A stretch of DNA of 64,000 nucleotides from Microcaldota archaeon (GTDB taxonomy: Archaea; Micrarchaeota; Micrarchaeia; Micrarchaeales; CABMGC01). The notes beneath the pieces were generated by a model that saw nothing but the letters and a program-made list of their open reading frames with translations, ran no database searches and was not told the DNA's origin. This document shows, one piece after another, positions 17,094-25,666 of this stretch. Numbering within the stretch: the first letter of the stretch is position 1; every line of letters starts with the position of its first letter. The stretch lies in assembly GCA_021817325.1 (NCBI GenBank), contig JAKAVK010000007.1, positions 1 to 64,000 of the forward strand. Direction: 5' to 3'. The position numbers and the translations under genes are program-made.

Positions 17094-18626
17094 CTAGTTG
17101 AGCGAAGGAGTCTGGATCCCGTACCTGCCCTCGTACAGGCCGGATCCCTCTCCGCCTGCCGCGATCTCATCGGAATACTGCACGTCGCGTTTCGCGCATA
17201 GCCTGCTCCTCTCGCTCATTGCAAAATCATATATCTCCTTCGGCTTTCCCGCAAGCGAGCCGATCGCCTCAAGCGCCTTGTCAAGCTCCGTGCCTCCAGA
17301 GGTCATGTCCCGGTACGCCGCTGCGGTGATATACCCTGTGACAGCATCAAACACCTCCTGCTTGTCCGAGAACCTGTCCCGCGTCTCCTGCACCAGCGGC
17401 CTTTCCAGCATATCGCAGAACCTGATGGCTCTGTGTGCAGTGGAATTGCAATCTACGCCATTTAGCACCTCCTGTATGTCATCCATCGCATCTGGAATGC
17501 CCTTGTACTTCACCATGAGTCCAAGCAGCCTGTCGGTTGCCTCGTCAATCCTTCCAGGCCCTTCCATTTCTCCTATGCCTCTTGCGCATATGAACCCCTC
17601 CGCAAGCTGCTGGCCGCGATAACGGAACTCTCCTTCGTCAAGAACCTTTGCCATCTCGCGGAGTGCTGTAGAGAGCGGATCGCTCGCGATCTCGATGGCC
17701 AGCTTCCAGCTGAGCCCCTCCCACACGTCATAATCATCATCGATGTCAGAGAGGACATTGGAGCAGGCAGTATGCAGTATGCCGGCAGCAGCAGGCAAAT
17801 CGGAATAATGCATAAGGGCTACGGCGAACGGATCCCTGCCTGCATCTACCATGCCCCTGAGGATCTCCTCAAATTCGGCGCGCATCTGCCCGTTCCTAAC
17901 AACGCTATAGAGAGGATCGCCTGCGTTGCCCCGATCGGTGTTCTCCTCGATGAAATACAGGATATTGCTCATCACCTCCCCTGCGACCATCGGCGCCTTC
18001 CCATACTCAAGTACGGTCACGATCAATTCCTGCCGCCACCTGTTCCCACCGGGGAGGGAGTCAACCTCTGTTATCGCTCGCATGGTGTTCACCAGCGCTA
18101 TAAACTTATCCTCAGTCACACCGCCGTCGAGGAACATGTGCACCACCGCCTTTGCACTGCTGCGGCCGCACATAGCCAGTATATCCTTAACCTCCGGATC
18201 CGAAGCTGCACCGTGATCCATCACATATGTATCGAAGATGAAATTCGCAATGCCGGCCGCTATCTCCGGAGACTCCCTGTAGCTGCCCACCGCTGCTGCC
18301 TCCTCCTTTCCATTCATCTTCCCAAGCGCAGCAGAGATCCCGGCAATGCCTGTCAGGGAACCGGAAAGATTCTCTGCGCCAAGCCAATTGGTGACGTTCT
18401 CGATGAAAGAGATCCTGGCAGGTCCTTCAATGCCGCAGGCAATAACTGCCCTGCCCAGCCTCTCGGCAAGCTCAATGCCATCCTTGTCCTGTGCCACCGC
18501 AGCGGCAAGCTCGTTCACCTTGCCAAGAAGTTGTCTATCGCCATGGGCAGTGATATCCAGCAGCTCATCAAGTCTTGCCACGAAAATCGCCTTCCTGTCC
18601 CTGGCGCCCAATCGTCTAAGCTCCAA
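17094..18626 (-). CDS. Hypothetical helical protein (510 aa)
   Basis: I do not recognise this protein. It is composed of many short amphipathic helices in irregular repeats and has no signal peptide, membrane segment, metal motif or nucleotide-binding loop. HEAT/ARM-like helical repeats are a possibility. I place the start at TTG 18626 because a strong GGAGGTG lies seven bases before it; an in-frame ATG at 18644 would overlap that ribosome site. The last residues (EGRYGIQTPSLN) are polar. It stands alone between the HD phosphohydrolase and a divergent small gene. Confidence 0.65.
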   Translation of the reverse strand: MELRRLGARDRKAIFVARLDELLDITAHGDRQLLGKVNELAAAVAQDKDGIELAERLGRAVIACGIEGPARISFIENVTNWLGAENLSGSLTGIAGISAALGKMNGKEEAAAVGSYRESPEIAAGIANFIFDTYVMDHGAASDPEVKDILAMCGRSSAKAVVHMFLDGGVTEDKFIALVNTMRAITEVDSLPGGNRWRQELIVTVLEYGKAPMVAGEVMSNILYFIEENTDRGNAGDPLYSVVRNGQMRAEFEEILRGMVDAGRDPFAVALMHYSDLPAAAGILHTACSNVLSDIDDDYDVWEGLSWKLAIEIASDPLSTALREMAKVLDEGEFRYRGQQLAEGFICARGIGEMEGPGRIDEATDRLLGLMVKYKGIPDAMDDIQEVLNGVDCNSTAHRAIRFCDMLERPLVQETRDRFSDKQEVFDAVTGYITAAAYRDMTSGGTELDKALEAIGSLAGKPKEIYDFAMSERSRLCAKRDVQYSDEIAAGGEGSGLYEGRYGIQTPSLN

Positions 18627-18766
18627 GAAAATACACCTCCTCATTGGTCCAAAAAGGTTTCGATGAAAGCCAATGCAATATCTACTGGCAATCACCATTT
18701 TTATAATTATCCTATGTAGGCGGGAGAGAATGCGCGTGCGGGATTGGAAGGGAATGTTTAAAAGAG

Positions 18767-19141
18767 GTGCATAAGATAGAGAAGCGCAGGTGTGGGCCAG
18801 TGACGCGGATTGCCGGGCGCAGGTCGATCAGGAGGGCGAGGTACCTGAGCATGCTTGCAGACGATGCCAGGAGGGCCGGCATTGAGGACTGTGCTGCAGG
18901 CGCGCTGCGCTTCGCAGTGCGCAAAGACCTGGAAGTGGTCGACATATTCAGCATGGCCGCAAGGGACGTAAGGGGGATACTGCCCAACGAGGCGAAACAC
19001 CTCCACAAGCTTGCCAGGAGGCACAGGAGGTACGCAATGCAGACGCGCAGCCTTGCCGCCACCATGGAGATGGATACAGAAAGGCGGTACAGGCAGTACG
19101 TTGATGCGGTTAACGCGCGCAGCGACCAGGCACGCGGGTAG
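18767..19141 (+). CDS. Hypothetical basic helical protein (124 aa)
   Basis: The product is very rich in arginine and alanine and probably all-helical, with a basic amino end (R-I-A-G-R-R-S-I-R-R-A-R-Y-L) and a basic R-R-H-R-R-Y segment. A nucleic-acid or ribosome contact would fit but is a guess. It starts at GTG 18767 preceded by AAAGAG. It lies 70 bases upstream of aIF5A on the same strand. Codon use is normal for the window, yet GC is high, so confidence is moderate. Confidence 0.5.
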   Translation: MHKIEKRRCGPVTRIAGRRSIRRARYLSMLADDARRAGIEDCAAGALRFAVRKDLEVVDIFSMAARDVRGILPNEAKHLHKLARRHRRYAMQTRSLAATMEMDTERRYRQYVDAVNARSDQARG

Positions 19142-19177
19142 GCGCTTAACAAGAAGCTTTTTTAACTTGAATCCTCA

Positions 19178-19186
19178 TTAAAATAA
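19178..19186 (+). promoter_or_regulatory. TATA box of aIF5A
   Basis: TTAAAATAA is centred 29 bases before the ATG at 19211. This supports that ATG, rather than TTG 19196, as the start of a leaderless message. Confidence 0.45.
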
Positions 19187-19210
19187 CGTGATTTATTGCC
19201 AGAAGACATT

Positions 19211-19600
19211 ATGTACGCATCAATGAAGGACATAAAGGTCGGTCGGTTCATACTAATAGATGGTATTCCATGCAGGGTAGTCAACCTGGAGTTCTCTGCT
19301 CCAGGGAAGCACGGGTCGGCCAAGGTCCGGGTCACCGCGATGGGTTTATTCGACAATTCGAAGAGGACGCTTCTCGCGCCAAGCCATGCGGATGTCGAGG
19401 TGCCGATAATAAACAAGAAGAAGGCGCAGGTGGTCTCGCTGACAGACACAAGCGCGCAGATGATGGACCTGGAGACGTATGATACTTACGAGGTGCCTGT
19501 GCCGGAAGACCTGAGGGCAGTCATCAAGGCAGGCTCAGAGGTGGAGATAATAGAGAGCATGGGCAAGCGGGCAATAGGCAGGGTAATAGGGCAGGGATAG
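19211..19600 (+). CDS. eif5A: Translation initiation factor aIF5A
   Basis: The protein has about 129 residues: an N-terminal SH3-like domain with the hypusine loop F-S-A-P-G-K-H-G-S-A-K, in which the lysine after P-G is modified, and a C-terminal OB-fold. It relieves ribosome stalling at proline-rich and similar sequences. Hypusine formation needs deoxyhypusine synthase and spermidine; a pyruvoyl decarboxylase of the polyamine pathway is at 25.7 kb. An upstream in-frame TTG at 19196 would add five residues, but TATA spacing favours 19211. eS24 follows after 21 bases. Confidence 0.95.
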   Translation: MYASMKDIKVGRFILIDGIPCRVVNLEFSAPGKHGSAKVRVTAMGLFDNSKRTLLAPSHADVEVPIINKKKAQVVSLTDTSAQMMDLETYDTYEVPVPEDLRAVIKAGSEVEIIESMGKRAIGRVIGQG

Positions 19601-19621
19601 AAGGGATAGGAAGGCGATTGA

Positions 19622-19948
19622 ATGGAATTAAGCATAAAGAACGACAGGGAGAACAAGCTGCTTGAGAGAAGGGAGATACGCGCCAGCGCAGTATACGATG
19701 GAAAGACACCCACCCGCGAAGAGATAAAGGAGTCAATATCAAAGAAGCTCAGCCTCAACCCCGAGCTGGTTGAGATAGTCAAGATAGACCAGATATACGG
19801 GCTGAAGTCGAGCGCAGTAACCGCCTACTGCTATACAAGCAAGGAGGCCCTGGAGCGGTACAAGAGGAAGAGGGGCGCCAAGAAGGAGGCAAAGCCCGCT
19901 GCTGCGCAGCCCAGCACCGCAGAGAAGAAGGAGAACAAGAAGCAATAA
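19622..19948 (+). CDS. rps24e: 30S ribosomal protein eS24
   Basis: The 108-residue protein opens MELSIKNDRENKLLERREI and continues with T-P-T-R-E-E-I-K and IYGLKSSAVTAYCY, the usual eS24 sequence. A lysine/alanine-rich tail of about 25 residues follows. It is a small-subunit protein shared with eukaryotes. It lies between aIF5A and eS27 in one direction, with 21-base gaps on both sides, consistent with one translation operon. Confidence 0.95.
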   Translation: MELSIKNDRENKLLERREIRASAVYDGKTPTREEIKESISKKLSLNPELVEIVKIDQIYGLKSSAVTAYCYTSKEALERYKRKRGAKKEAKPAAAQPSTAEKKENKKQ

Positions 19949-19969
19949 TATTAATAGAGGTCGATTTGA

Positions 19970-20119
19970 ATGGCAGATAAGCCCGCTGAGAAGAAGAAGG
20001 TTGCCGCTTACAAGCCAGTGTCCAAGTTCTGCATAAAGTGCGGGGCAAGGATGGCTGACCACAAGGACAGGTACGCCTGCGGAAAGTGCGGATACACGGA
20101 ATGGAAGCCGGGCAAGTAG
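19970..20119 (+). CDS. rps27ae: 30S ribosomal protein eS27 (S27ae)
   Basis: This 49-residue gene opens with a lysine-rich [15 protein letters not shown] and then has a four-cysteine zinc ribbon: [12 protein letters not shown], then [11 protein letters not shown]. Pairing with eS24 is the standard archaeal arrangement. The zinc ribbon sits near the decoding region of the small subunit. Confidence 0.93.
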   Translation: MADKPAEKKKVAAYKPVSKFCIKCGARMADHKDRYACGKCGYTEWKPGK

Positions 20120-20134
20120 GAGGGGCGAATTGCT

Positions 20135-20818
20135 TTGCCTGCGGCTGCTCCTGTGAGGAATGACCTGTTCCTAGACGCACTCAGCGTCTCTGTATTCTTC
20201 GCGATAATGCTGCTCGTGAACCTGCTCCTGGCAGCCGCGCCGCTTGTGCTCTATCTCCTAAAAAACATAAGTTACAATACATTCTATTTCATACTCAATT
20301 CCACCCTCTCGCTCTCTTTCATGCTGACCGTGCTCCTCTATCTCAAGCTGTACAGGAAGGTCGCGCTGCGCAGGATACCGCAGGTGCTCGGCCTGTCAAG
20401 AAGCTCAATTTCGCTGAGGCTTATAGTAGTCGGAGCGCTCCTCTTCTTCGTAGTCATCGCGCTTTCTGAGATAACAACGGTGTACAACTCCGTTTCAGGC
20501 GCACGCATAAGCAGCAACGTCGGCATAGTCTTCGGCTCCGCTCCCATCTGGGCCTACCTCTTCTCCTCATTCATCGCCCCGATAGACGAGGAGGTGCTCT
20601 TCAGGGCATTCCTTGTACCAAGGCTCGGCGTATTCATAAGCGCAGCTATCTTTGCAGTAGCGCACTACGGCTACAACTCAATCATAGAGGTGGTAGCCGC
20701 ATTCATATTCGGAATCATTGCAGGGTACATATTCAGGAACAGCAAGTCCCTCTATCCAAGCATCATAGCGCATGTGCTTGTGAACGCAACCACTCTGCTG
20801 CTCCCGCTGCTGTTGTGA
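20135..20818 (+). CDS. CPBP-family intramembrane metalloprotease (Abi/CAAX-like)
   Basis: The 227-residue protein has about six to eight hydrophobic helices and the CPBP motifs: motif 1 DEEVLFRAFLVPRLG (E-E-x3-R), motif 2 with histidine in AVAHYGYNS, and a late IIAHVLVNATTLL. These residues hold the metal and form the active site within the membrane. The substrate is unknown; relatives process prenylated proteins or act in peptide resistance. The start is TTG 20135, with AGGAGGGG about 10 bases upstream. It sits directly between ribosomal genes and a tRNA methylase gene. Confidence 0.83.
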   Translation: MPAAAPVRNDLFLDALSVSVFFAIMLLVNLLLAAAPLVLYLLKNISYNTFYFILNSTLSLSFMLTVLLYLKLYRKVALRRIPQVLGLSRSSISLRLIVVGALLFFVVIALSEITTVYNSVSGARISSNVGIVFGSAPIWAYLFSSFIAPIDEEVLFRAFLVPRLGVFISAAIFAVAHYGYNSIIEVVAAFIFGIIAGYIFRNSKSLYPSIIAHVLVNATTLLLPLLL

Positions 20819-20822
20819 GGCA

Positions 20823-21512
20823 ATGAAGCTCAAGGTCATAGTCGTAGAGCCCAAGTATCAGATAAACATAGGCTATATTGCCAGGGTCTCAATGAATTTC
20901 GGCGTCAAGCGGCTCTTCTTTGTCAGGCCAAGGGCGAAGCTGACCGGTGCAAAGGCGATAATGTACTCAAAGCATGCAAGTAGGCTGCTTGAGCATGCAA
21001 AGGTATACAGAAGCTTCGTAGACGCCATCAAAGACTGCGACATAGTCATAGGAACCACAGGCCTTAAGAGCAGGTCGAAGGCGAGCTTCAAGCGCATCTT
21101 CCTGATAGAGCAGGCCGCAAAGCGTGCAGCCGCCATGGGGAAGAGGAGATCCACCGTTGGCCTGCTGCTTGGCAGGGACGACACCGGCCTCACCGCAACG
21201 GAGATGGAGAAGTGCGACATGCTCGCCTACATAGGTACTGACCAGGGCTATCCTGTGCTCAACATCTCCCATGCTCTTGCGATAATGCTCTATGTAATGA
21301 AGAGGGAAGAATTCTCTGACATAAGCGAGGTGCAGGGGAGCAGGCCTGAGAGGAGGGAACAGGAGTACCTGTTCAGCCTCTTCGATGAGATGGTGGAAGG
21401 GAAGGGGAACATAAGGAACAAGAAGGCGGTCAGTAGCATCTTCAGGAGGATAATACAGAACTCACAGCCTAGCAGCCAGGAGCTGCATGCGCTCATAACC
21501 GCCTTAAAGTGA
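20823..21512 (+). CDS. SPOUT RNA 2'-O-methyltransferase (TrmJ-like)
   Basis: The 229-residue protein follows the TrmH/SpoU plan: V-V-E-P-K-Y-Q-I-N-I-G-Y-I-A-R with motif 1, then LLLGRDDTGLTATE (G-R-E-x-x-G-L-T in relatives) and the knot-forming PVLNISHALAIMLY. It methylates a ribose, most likely C32 of tRNA as TrmJ does. The C-terminal 70 residues form a helical dimerisation tail. The GRDD variant replaces the usual Glu with Asp. It begins 4 bases after the CPBP stop. Confidence 0.87.
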   Translation: MKLKVIVVEPKYQINIGYIARVSMNFGVKRLFFVRPRAKLTGAKAIMYSKHASRLLEHAKVYRSFVDAIKDCDIVIGTTGLKSRSKASFKRIFLIEQAAKRAAAMGKRRSTVGLLLGRDDTGLTATEMEKCDMLAYIGTDQGYPVLNISHALAIMLYVMKREEFSDISEVQGSRPERREQEYLFSLFDEMVEGKGNIRNKKAVSSIFRRIIQNSQPSSQELHALITALK

Positions 21513-21584
21513 CCGTGAGCAGTGAGCATGCCAGAGGTCGGCTCATCACAAGTCACCTGCACGATGCTGTAGCCTGCAACTCCC

Positions 21585-21602
21585 TGCCCGCCTTGGCGGG
21601 CA
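21585..21602. repeat. Perfect 8-bp hairpin (TGCCCGCC-TT-GGCGGGCA)
   Basis: The 18-base element pairs completely over eight bases with a two-base loop. It lies about 70 bases after the TrmJ-like stop codon, in a 300-base space without a gene. It may be a transcript-end structure or an isolated palindromic repeat. Confidence 0.4.
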
Positions 21603-21777
21603 TTTATCCTAGGCGTCACCGGCTTGCTATTCGGGAATGACGTTATCCCCAATGGAGACGTGCCCTATTCCGGGGTCTTTAAATTTGGCCACGAGCATGA
21701 AGCGCCATGCCAATCAATCACCGTTTCTCAAAACAGATAGCGCAGCAGGGCATGGCTAACCCTAACTGAATCAATAA

Positions 21778-21795
21778 GGTGCAGATAGCTGCACC
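21778..21795. other. 7-bp hairpin GGTGCAG-ATAG-CTGCACC before the sepF stop
   Basis: The perfect stem with a four-base loop lies 19 bases past the end of sepF on the reverse strand, so it could form at the 3' end of its transcript. The remainder of 21513-21813 shows no gene. Confidence 0.35.
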
Positions 21796-21813
21796 GCAAA
21801 AATAAGTAACTGA

Positions 21814-22191
21814 TTACTTGCCCTGCTTCTTTCTCTTGACTATCTTTACCTTTGAAGGCGTGACAAGCACCCTGTTTGCATCGATCTGACCTATGTCGCC
21901 GTTGATCTTCTCAACGTATCTCTTAAGTTCGGCAACGACATTGCTCCTTGTAGTCGGCCTCTTGTTCAGCTCTGCCATGTCAAGCAGCAGGATGTTCTTC
22001 TTTGCCAGTTCATCCTCAACAGGCTTGATGTCATCCTCGCTCACTATGGAGACAGGCTTGACGTACATATCAGCAGGCTCGTGGAGCAAGTCCACGTCCT
22101 CCATCTCAACGGAGTTCATGTAGTCCTCTACACTTATCTCCTTTTCACCACCAGAACCAAAAGCTTGACCAAGCTTACCGAAAACTCCCAT
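21814..22191 (-). CDS. sepF: Archaeal SepF, FtsZ membrane anchor
   Basis: I start at the ATG at 22191 because GGTGA lies five bases before it, giving 125 residues; the frame is open to 22227. The amino end MGVFGKLGQAFG is the amphipathic helix that binds the membrane. A charged linker follows, then a core with VKPVSIVSEDDI, LLLDMAELNKRP and a last I-D-A-N-R-V-L-V-T-P-S strand, typical of archaeal SepF (formerly DUF552). SepF tethers FtsZ filaments to the membrane and recruits the constriction machinery. It is about 6 kb from the tandem ftsZ genes. Confidence 0.85.
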   Translation of the reverse strand: MGVFGKLGQAFGSGGEKEISVEDYMNSVEMEDVDLLHEPADMYVKPVSIVSEDDIKPVEDELAKKNILLLDMAELNKRPTTRSNVVAELKRYVEKINGDIGQIDANRVLVTPSKVKIVKRKKQGK

Positions 22192-22272
22192 GTTTTTCAC
22201 CAATCGCCTTTTATACCTAAATGTCACTAGACATATTAAATGGTTGTTTTTATAATACTTTCTATCGGCAAG

Positions 22273-22280
22273 TTTTATAT
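22273..22280 (+). promoter_or_regulatory. TATA box of the CAP-domain gene
   Basis: TTTTATAT lies about 33 bases before the ATG at 22309, at normal archaeal distance for a very short leader. Confidence 0.4.
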
Positions 22281-22308
22281 CTCTTAACGAATAAACATCG
22301 GTAGTTTC

Positions 22309-23328
22309 ATGGGATTGATAAACTCTCTTCTGACAATATTCATACTAATAATAGTGGTGGTCCTGCTCTACCCATACATTTTGCAGGCGCTGAGCTCGCT
22401 GCCCAGCGCGAACCAGTCTGGCCTCCAGCTTACCAACTACGCGCAGCCTCCAACCTACGCTCCAAGCAACGCCACTGTCGCGTACGCCCTGCAGCTCATA
22501 AACAATGACAGGAATGCGTTCGGCGTGGCAAATGTGACCGTATCCAACATAACCTCAGCCCAGCAGCACGCAGACAGCATGCTCAGGTATGGCTACTTCA
22601 GCCACTGGGATATCTACGGGATGAAGCCGTACATGCGCTATACGCTGGTCGGCGGCAGAGGCGCAGTCGATGAGAACATAGGCTACGTCTACAGGAGCAA
22701 CGGCATAAACGTGACGCAGACACTGCAGCAGATAGAGCACAACTTCGTATACAACGATGCGAAGTGCTGCAACAACGGTCATCGCGACAACATACTCGAC
22801 CCGATGCACACGCAGGTGAGCATAGGCATAGCGTACAATGCAACCACTCTCTACTTCGTGGAGGACTTCATCAACAACTACATAAACTGGCAGTCGGGCA
22901 CACCAGCCGTCACCCAGAACGCAGACGTCTCCCTGAGCGGTGTGCTTGCGCCTGGCTACAACATCTCATCTGTAGAGATTGTTTACGACACTCCGGTGCG
23001 CAATCTCACAACGGCACAACTGGCACGCTCTCCGTATAACAGCTCCTACTCATTTGGCCAGACTGTCGGAGGGGTCGGCTACAGTCAGAATGGCCGCGTA
23101 TTCTACTACCAGAACCTGACAACGATAAACGCGACAGTGTACTCGATCCAGGCAAACCGTTTCGACATACGCTTCGGCCTATCCGGGCTCATACACACGT
23201 ACGGGGCCGGGGAGTACACCGTAGTAGTATGGCTGGCAGGCTCTTCAAAGTCAAGCAGCTTCGTAGGATCAACATACACTGTCTTTGTGAATGGCAACGG
23301 GCAGGCATATGTCCCGTCCAGCGTATGA
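22309..23328 (+). CDS. Membrane-anchored extracellular CAP (SCP/PR1-like) domain protein
   Basis: The 339-residue protein starts with one hydrophobic anchor (residues about 7-30) and then lies outside the membrane. The CAP domain, about residues 60-190, shows AQQHADSMLRYGYFSHWDIY, DENIGYV and NGHRDNILDPMHTQVSIGIA, carrying the conserved His, Glu and G-H-x-x-N-I/L motifs. The last 140 residues form a beta-rich domain with many N-x-S/T sites. CAP domains bind lipids, metals or other proteins. This could be a surface protein for host or envelope contacts; that role is inference. Confidence 0.85.
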   Translation: MGLINSLLTIFILIIVVVLLYPYILQALSSLPSANQSGLQLTNYAQPPTYAPSNATVAYALQLINNDRNAFGVANVTVSNITSAQQHADSMLRYGYFSHWDIYGMKPYMRYTLVGGRGAVDENIGYVYRSNGINVTQTLQQIEHNFVYNDAKCCNNGHRDNILDPMHTQVSIGIAYNATTLYFVEDFINNYINWQSGTPAVTQNADVSLSGVLAPGYNISSVEIVYDTPVRNLTTAQLARSPYNSSYSFGQTVGGVGYSQNGRVFYYQNLTTINATVYSIQANRFDIRFGLSGLIHTYGAGEYTVVVWLAGSSKSSSFVGSTYTVFVNGNGQAYVPSSV

Positions 23329-23356
23329 TCCGACGCACCGCGCAGCCGCTGCAGGC

Positions 23357-25471
23357 TCACTTCACCTGGTCCAATATCCTGCCTGCAATCTCCTTGCCAA
23401 AGAGCGTCTCCACCTTCGCCGCGCAGTCCTCCCTCCTGAGGTCGGCAACGCTCCTTATGCCATTGTCGTACATCAGCCTTGCCCTTACGCGTCCGACCTG
23501 CTCAAGGCGCACTAGGTCTGCCAGCTCCTTCTTTATCCCGTATTTGAGCCTGACCCTGAGCTCAAGTAGCCTTGCGGTGCTCACCCTGATAAGCTTTCCA
23601 AGCTCGGTGCTCGAGTAGAGCAGCCAGTCTGCATTGGTTATCTTGGCGAAGAGCGCCCCTGGCGTGGTCGAGTAGTCCTTGGTTATCTCGCGCTCCCCCT
23701 TCTCCTCTATCCAGTCGTTTAGCATCATGGCTGTGGACATCGGCTTGAGGGGATCGTAGTACATGAGGTCCTGCGATTCATAGTTTACGTCACTGTTTGC
23801 CAGTAGGTACTGGTAGCGCATGAAAGCGACCCCTGCCTCCTTAGCTGCCCTCACATACGGCCTCATCTCTATTGTATTGCATATCACGAAGAGGTTTCCA
23901 AGCTCATCGCGCTCCCTGTGCAGCGAGTCTATTATCCACTTGGCTGAGAGCGGGTCGATGTAGAGTTCGCTCACCCTCCGGCCTATCCTGGTTGCATCGT
24001 AGACGCTGCCCTTCCTCTCAACAAAACCCCACTGCGCCAGCTCGTCAAGCACCTCTGCAGTTATGCCCTTCAACTCTCCTATGTTGGAGTACTGGTATCC
24101 GTAGAGCGTCTCGCTCATGAAGTTGTTGATCGATTCCTCAGTCGTAAGGAAGCGCGTCGATATGAACGCGAGCACATGGGTCCTGAGCACCGGCATGACG
24201 CCCAGCTTCGATTCTACGGGTTCGAGCTCCCCGTTCATGTATCTGTTGTACAGTTCGCCTATCTCGCTCTTAGACCTGGCGATGAGCAGCGCCCTGCCCT
24301 CCTTATCGTACTTTGGCCTTCCGGCTCTTCCAAAGAGCTGTGTTACCTCATTTACGCTGAGACGCTCCGAACCCTCCCCCTGCCTGTACCTGCTGGTGTC
24401 CCTGACGAGCACAGTATGCGCGGGAAGGTTTACGCCCAGTCCCAGCGTCGTAGTAGAGCATATTGCCTTAAGGTACCCCCTCCTGAAAGCCTCCTCAACA
24501 GCATGCCTCTGTGCATTCACAAGGCCGCTGTGGTGAAATGCTGTTCCCTTCTCAACAAGCCTCGCCAGCTTCTCGCACTGCGACGTGGGCTTTCCAAGCG
24601 CGCCGAGTATCGCCGCGCTAGCCTCCTGCAGCCCTATTCTTTCCTCGGCGGTCAGGTACCTTTCCACGCTTGCGCTAAGCCTCTCAGCGCCTGCCTCGGT
24701 GTTCTTCTTCGTGCTGTAGAAGACCAGTATCTGCTTCTTCCTCTCAAGCGTGTCCTCCGCAATCCTTATCTCAGGTATCTTGCTGCTGCCGTGCAGCTCC
24801 TCTTCCTCCTGCTCATAGTGTGCGGTGCCGTCGAATGCAATCCCCTTCTTCAGCTGCACCGGCCTATAGTCGCTCTCGACAAGTACCGCGCCAAGCCACT
24901 GGGCGATCTCCTTCGCGTTTCCTACTGTCGCGCTCAGCGCGACTATCTGCGCGTTCTTGCACATCCTCTTGAGCCTCGTGATCAGTATCTCAAGAGTGGG
25001 TCCCCTTCCGTTGTCGTCCAGCATGTGCACCTCATCAAAGATTATGCATCCGACGTCATCCAGCCAGCCAACGCCATGCCTTATCAGGCTGTCCAACTTC
25101 TCCGTGGAGGCCAGTATTATGTCGTATCCTGCCAGCCAGTCGTCGAGGGAATCGAGCTCCCCTATCGACATCGCTACCTTCAGATAAGGGTAGGTGCCCT
25201 TGAAGTCTGTGTGCTTCTCGCTGACAAGCGCGCGCATAGGAGCTACGTAAACCGCCTTCTTCCTGTCCCACAGCACGCTCTTTATCATCGGCATCTCAGC
25301 AATCAGTGTCTTGCCGCTGGCGGTTGGCGCCGCTATGACAAAATTCTTTCCAGAGAGCAGACCCTCCTTCACGGCAAGCTCCTGCGGCGGCGTCAGCGTA
25401 CTTATATTGCGCGAACTTATCGATTCGATAGCCTCCTTTGGCAATTTTCCGTCTAGGTCGCCGATTTCCAC
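23357..25471 (-). CDS. hel308: Hel308-type Ski2-like superfamily 2 helicase
   Basis: The 704-residue protein carries all SF2 motifs: Q-motif LTPPQELAVKEGL, Walker A AAPTASGKTLIAE, DEVH box IIFDEVHMLDD, motif III ALSATVGNA, then TTLGLGVNLPAHTVL and QLFGRAGRPKYD. A winged helix, a ratchet domain and a C-terminal helix-hairpin-helix (VGRVRARLMYDNGIRSVADL) complete the Hel308 plan. It unwinds lagging strands at stalled forks. The start is GTG 25471. The 195-base AT-rich space beyond it holds the divergent promoter of the decarboxylase. Confidence 0.93.
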   Translation of the reverse strand: MEIGDLDGKLPKEAIESISSRNISTLTPPQELAVKEGLLSGKNFVIAAPTASGKTLIAEMPMIKSVLWDRKKAVYVAPMRALVSEKHTDFKGTYPYLKVAMSIGELDSLDDWLAGYDIILASTEKLDSLIRHGVGWLDDVGCIIFDEVHMLDDNGRGPTLEILITRLKRMCKNAQIVALSATVGNAKEIAQWLGAVLVESDYRPVQLKKGIAFDGTAHYEQEEEELHGSSKIPEIRIAEDTLERKKQILVFYSTKKNTEAGAERLSASVERYLTAEERIGLQEASAAILGALGKPTSQCEKLARLVEKGTAFHHSGLVNAQRHAVEEAFRRGYLKAICSTTTLGLGVNLPAHTVLVRDTSRYRQGEGSERLSVNEVTQLFGRAGRPKYDKEGRALLIARSKSEIGELYNRYMNGELEPVESKLGVMPVLRTHVLAFISTRFLTTEESINNFMSETLYGYQYSNIGELKGITAEVLDELAQWGFVERKGSVYDATRIGRRVSELYIDPLSAKWIIDSLHRERDELGNLFVICNTIEMRPYVRAAKEAGVAFMRYQYLLANSDVNYESQDLMYYDPLKPMSTAMMLNDWIEEKGEREITKDYSTTPGALFAKITNADWLLYSSTELGKLIRVSTARLLELRVRLKYGIKKELADLVRLEQVGRVRARLMYDNGIRSVADLRREDCAAKVETLFGKEIAGRILDQVK

Positions 25472-25583
25472 AGAACCATCGCAAGCAAATCTTTACGTCG
25501 TAAAATTAATCGCATTTACTATCGCCGTAAATGATCAACTATATCTGTGGTCAATCTTATATTAATGAATAAGCATCAAAAAC

Positions 25584-25597
25584 ATATATTTAAATAG
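25584..25597 (+). promoter_or_regulatory. TATA element upstream of the pyruvoyl decarboxylase
   Basis: ATATATTTAAATAG lies about 75 bases before the ATG at 25667, so this message has a leader of about 45 bases. The whole 25490-25650 stretch is AT-rich and divergent with hel308. Confidence 0.4.
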
Positions 25598-25666
25598 TAA
25601 TCCTTACAGTAATAATTTAAAATTTAAGTAAAGGCGAAAAAGCAATACCAAAGGGAAAGAACCAAG

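Noticed and set aside
17772-18719. A 315-codon forward frame opposite the 510-residue helical protein
   Set aside because: It has no good start or fold pattern. The reverse frame has native codon use and a strong ribosome site.
23872-25456. Long forward frames opposite hel308, including one of 426 codons
   Set aside because: They are antisense to all helicase motifs and their composition (rich in Leu, Arg, Tyr) is typical of a shadow frame.
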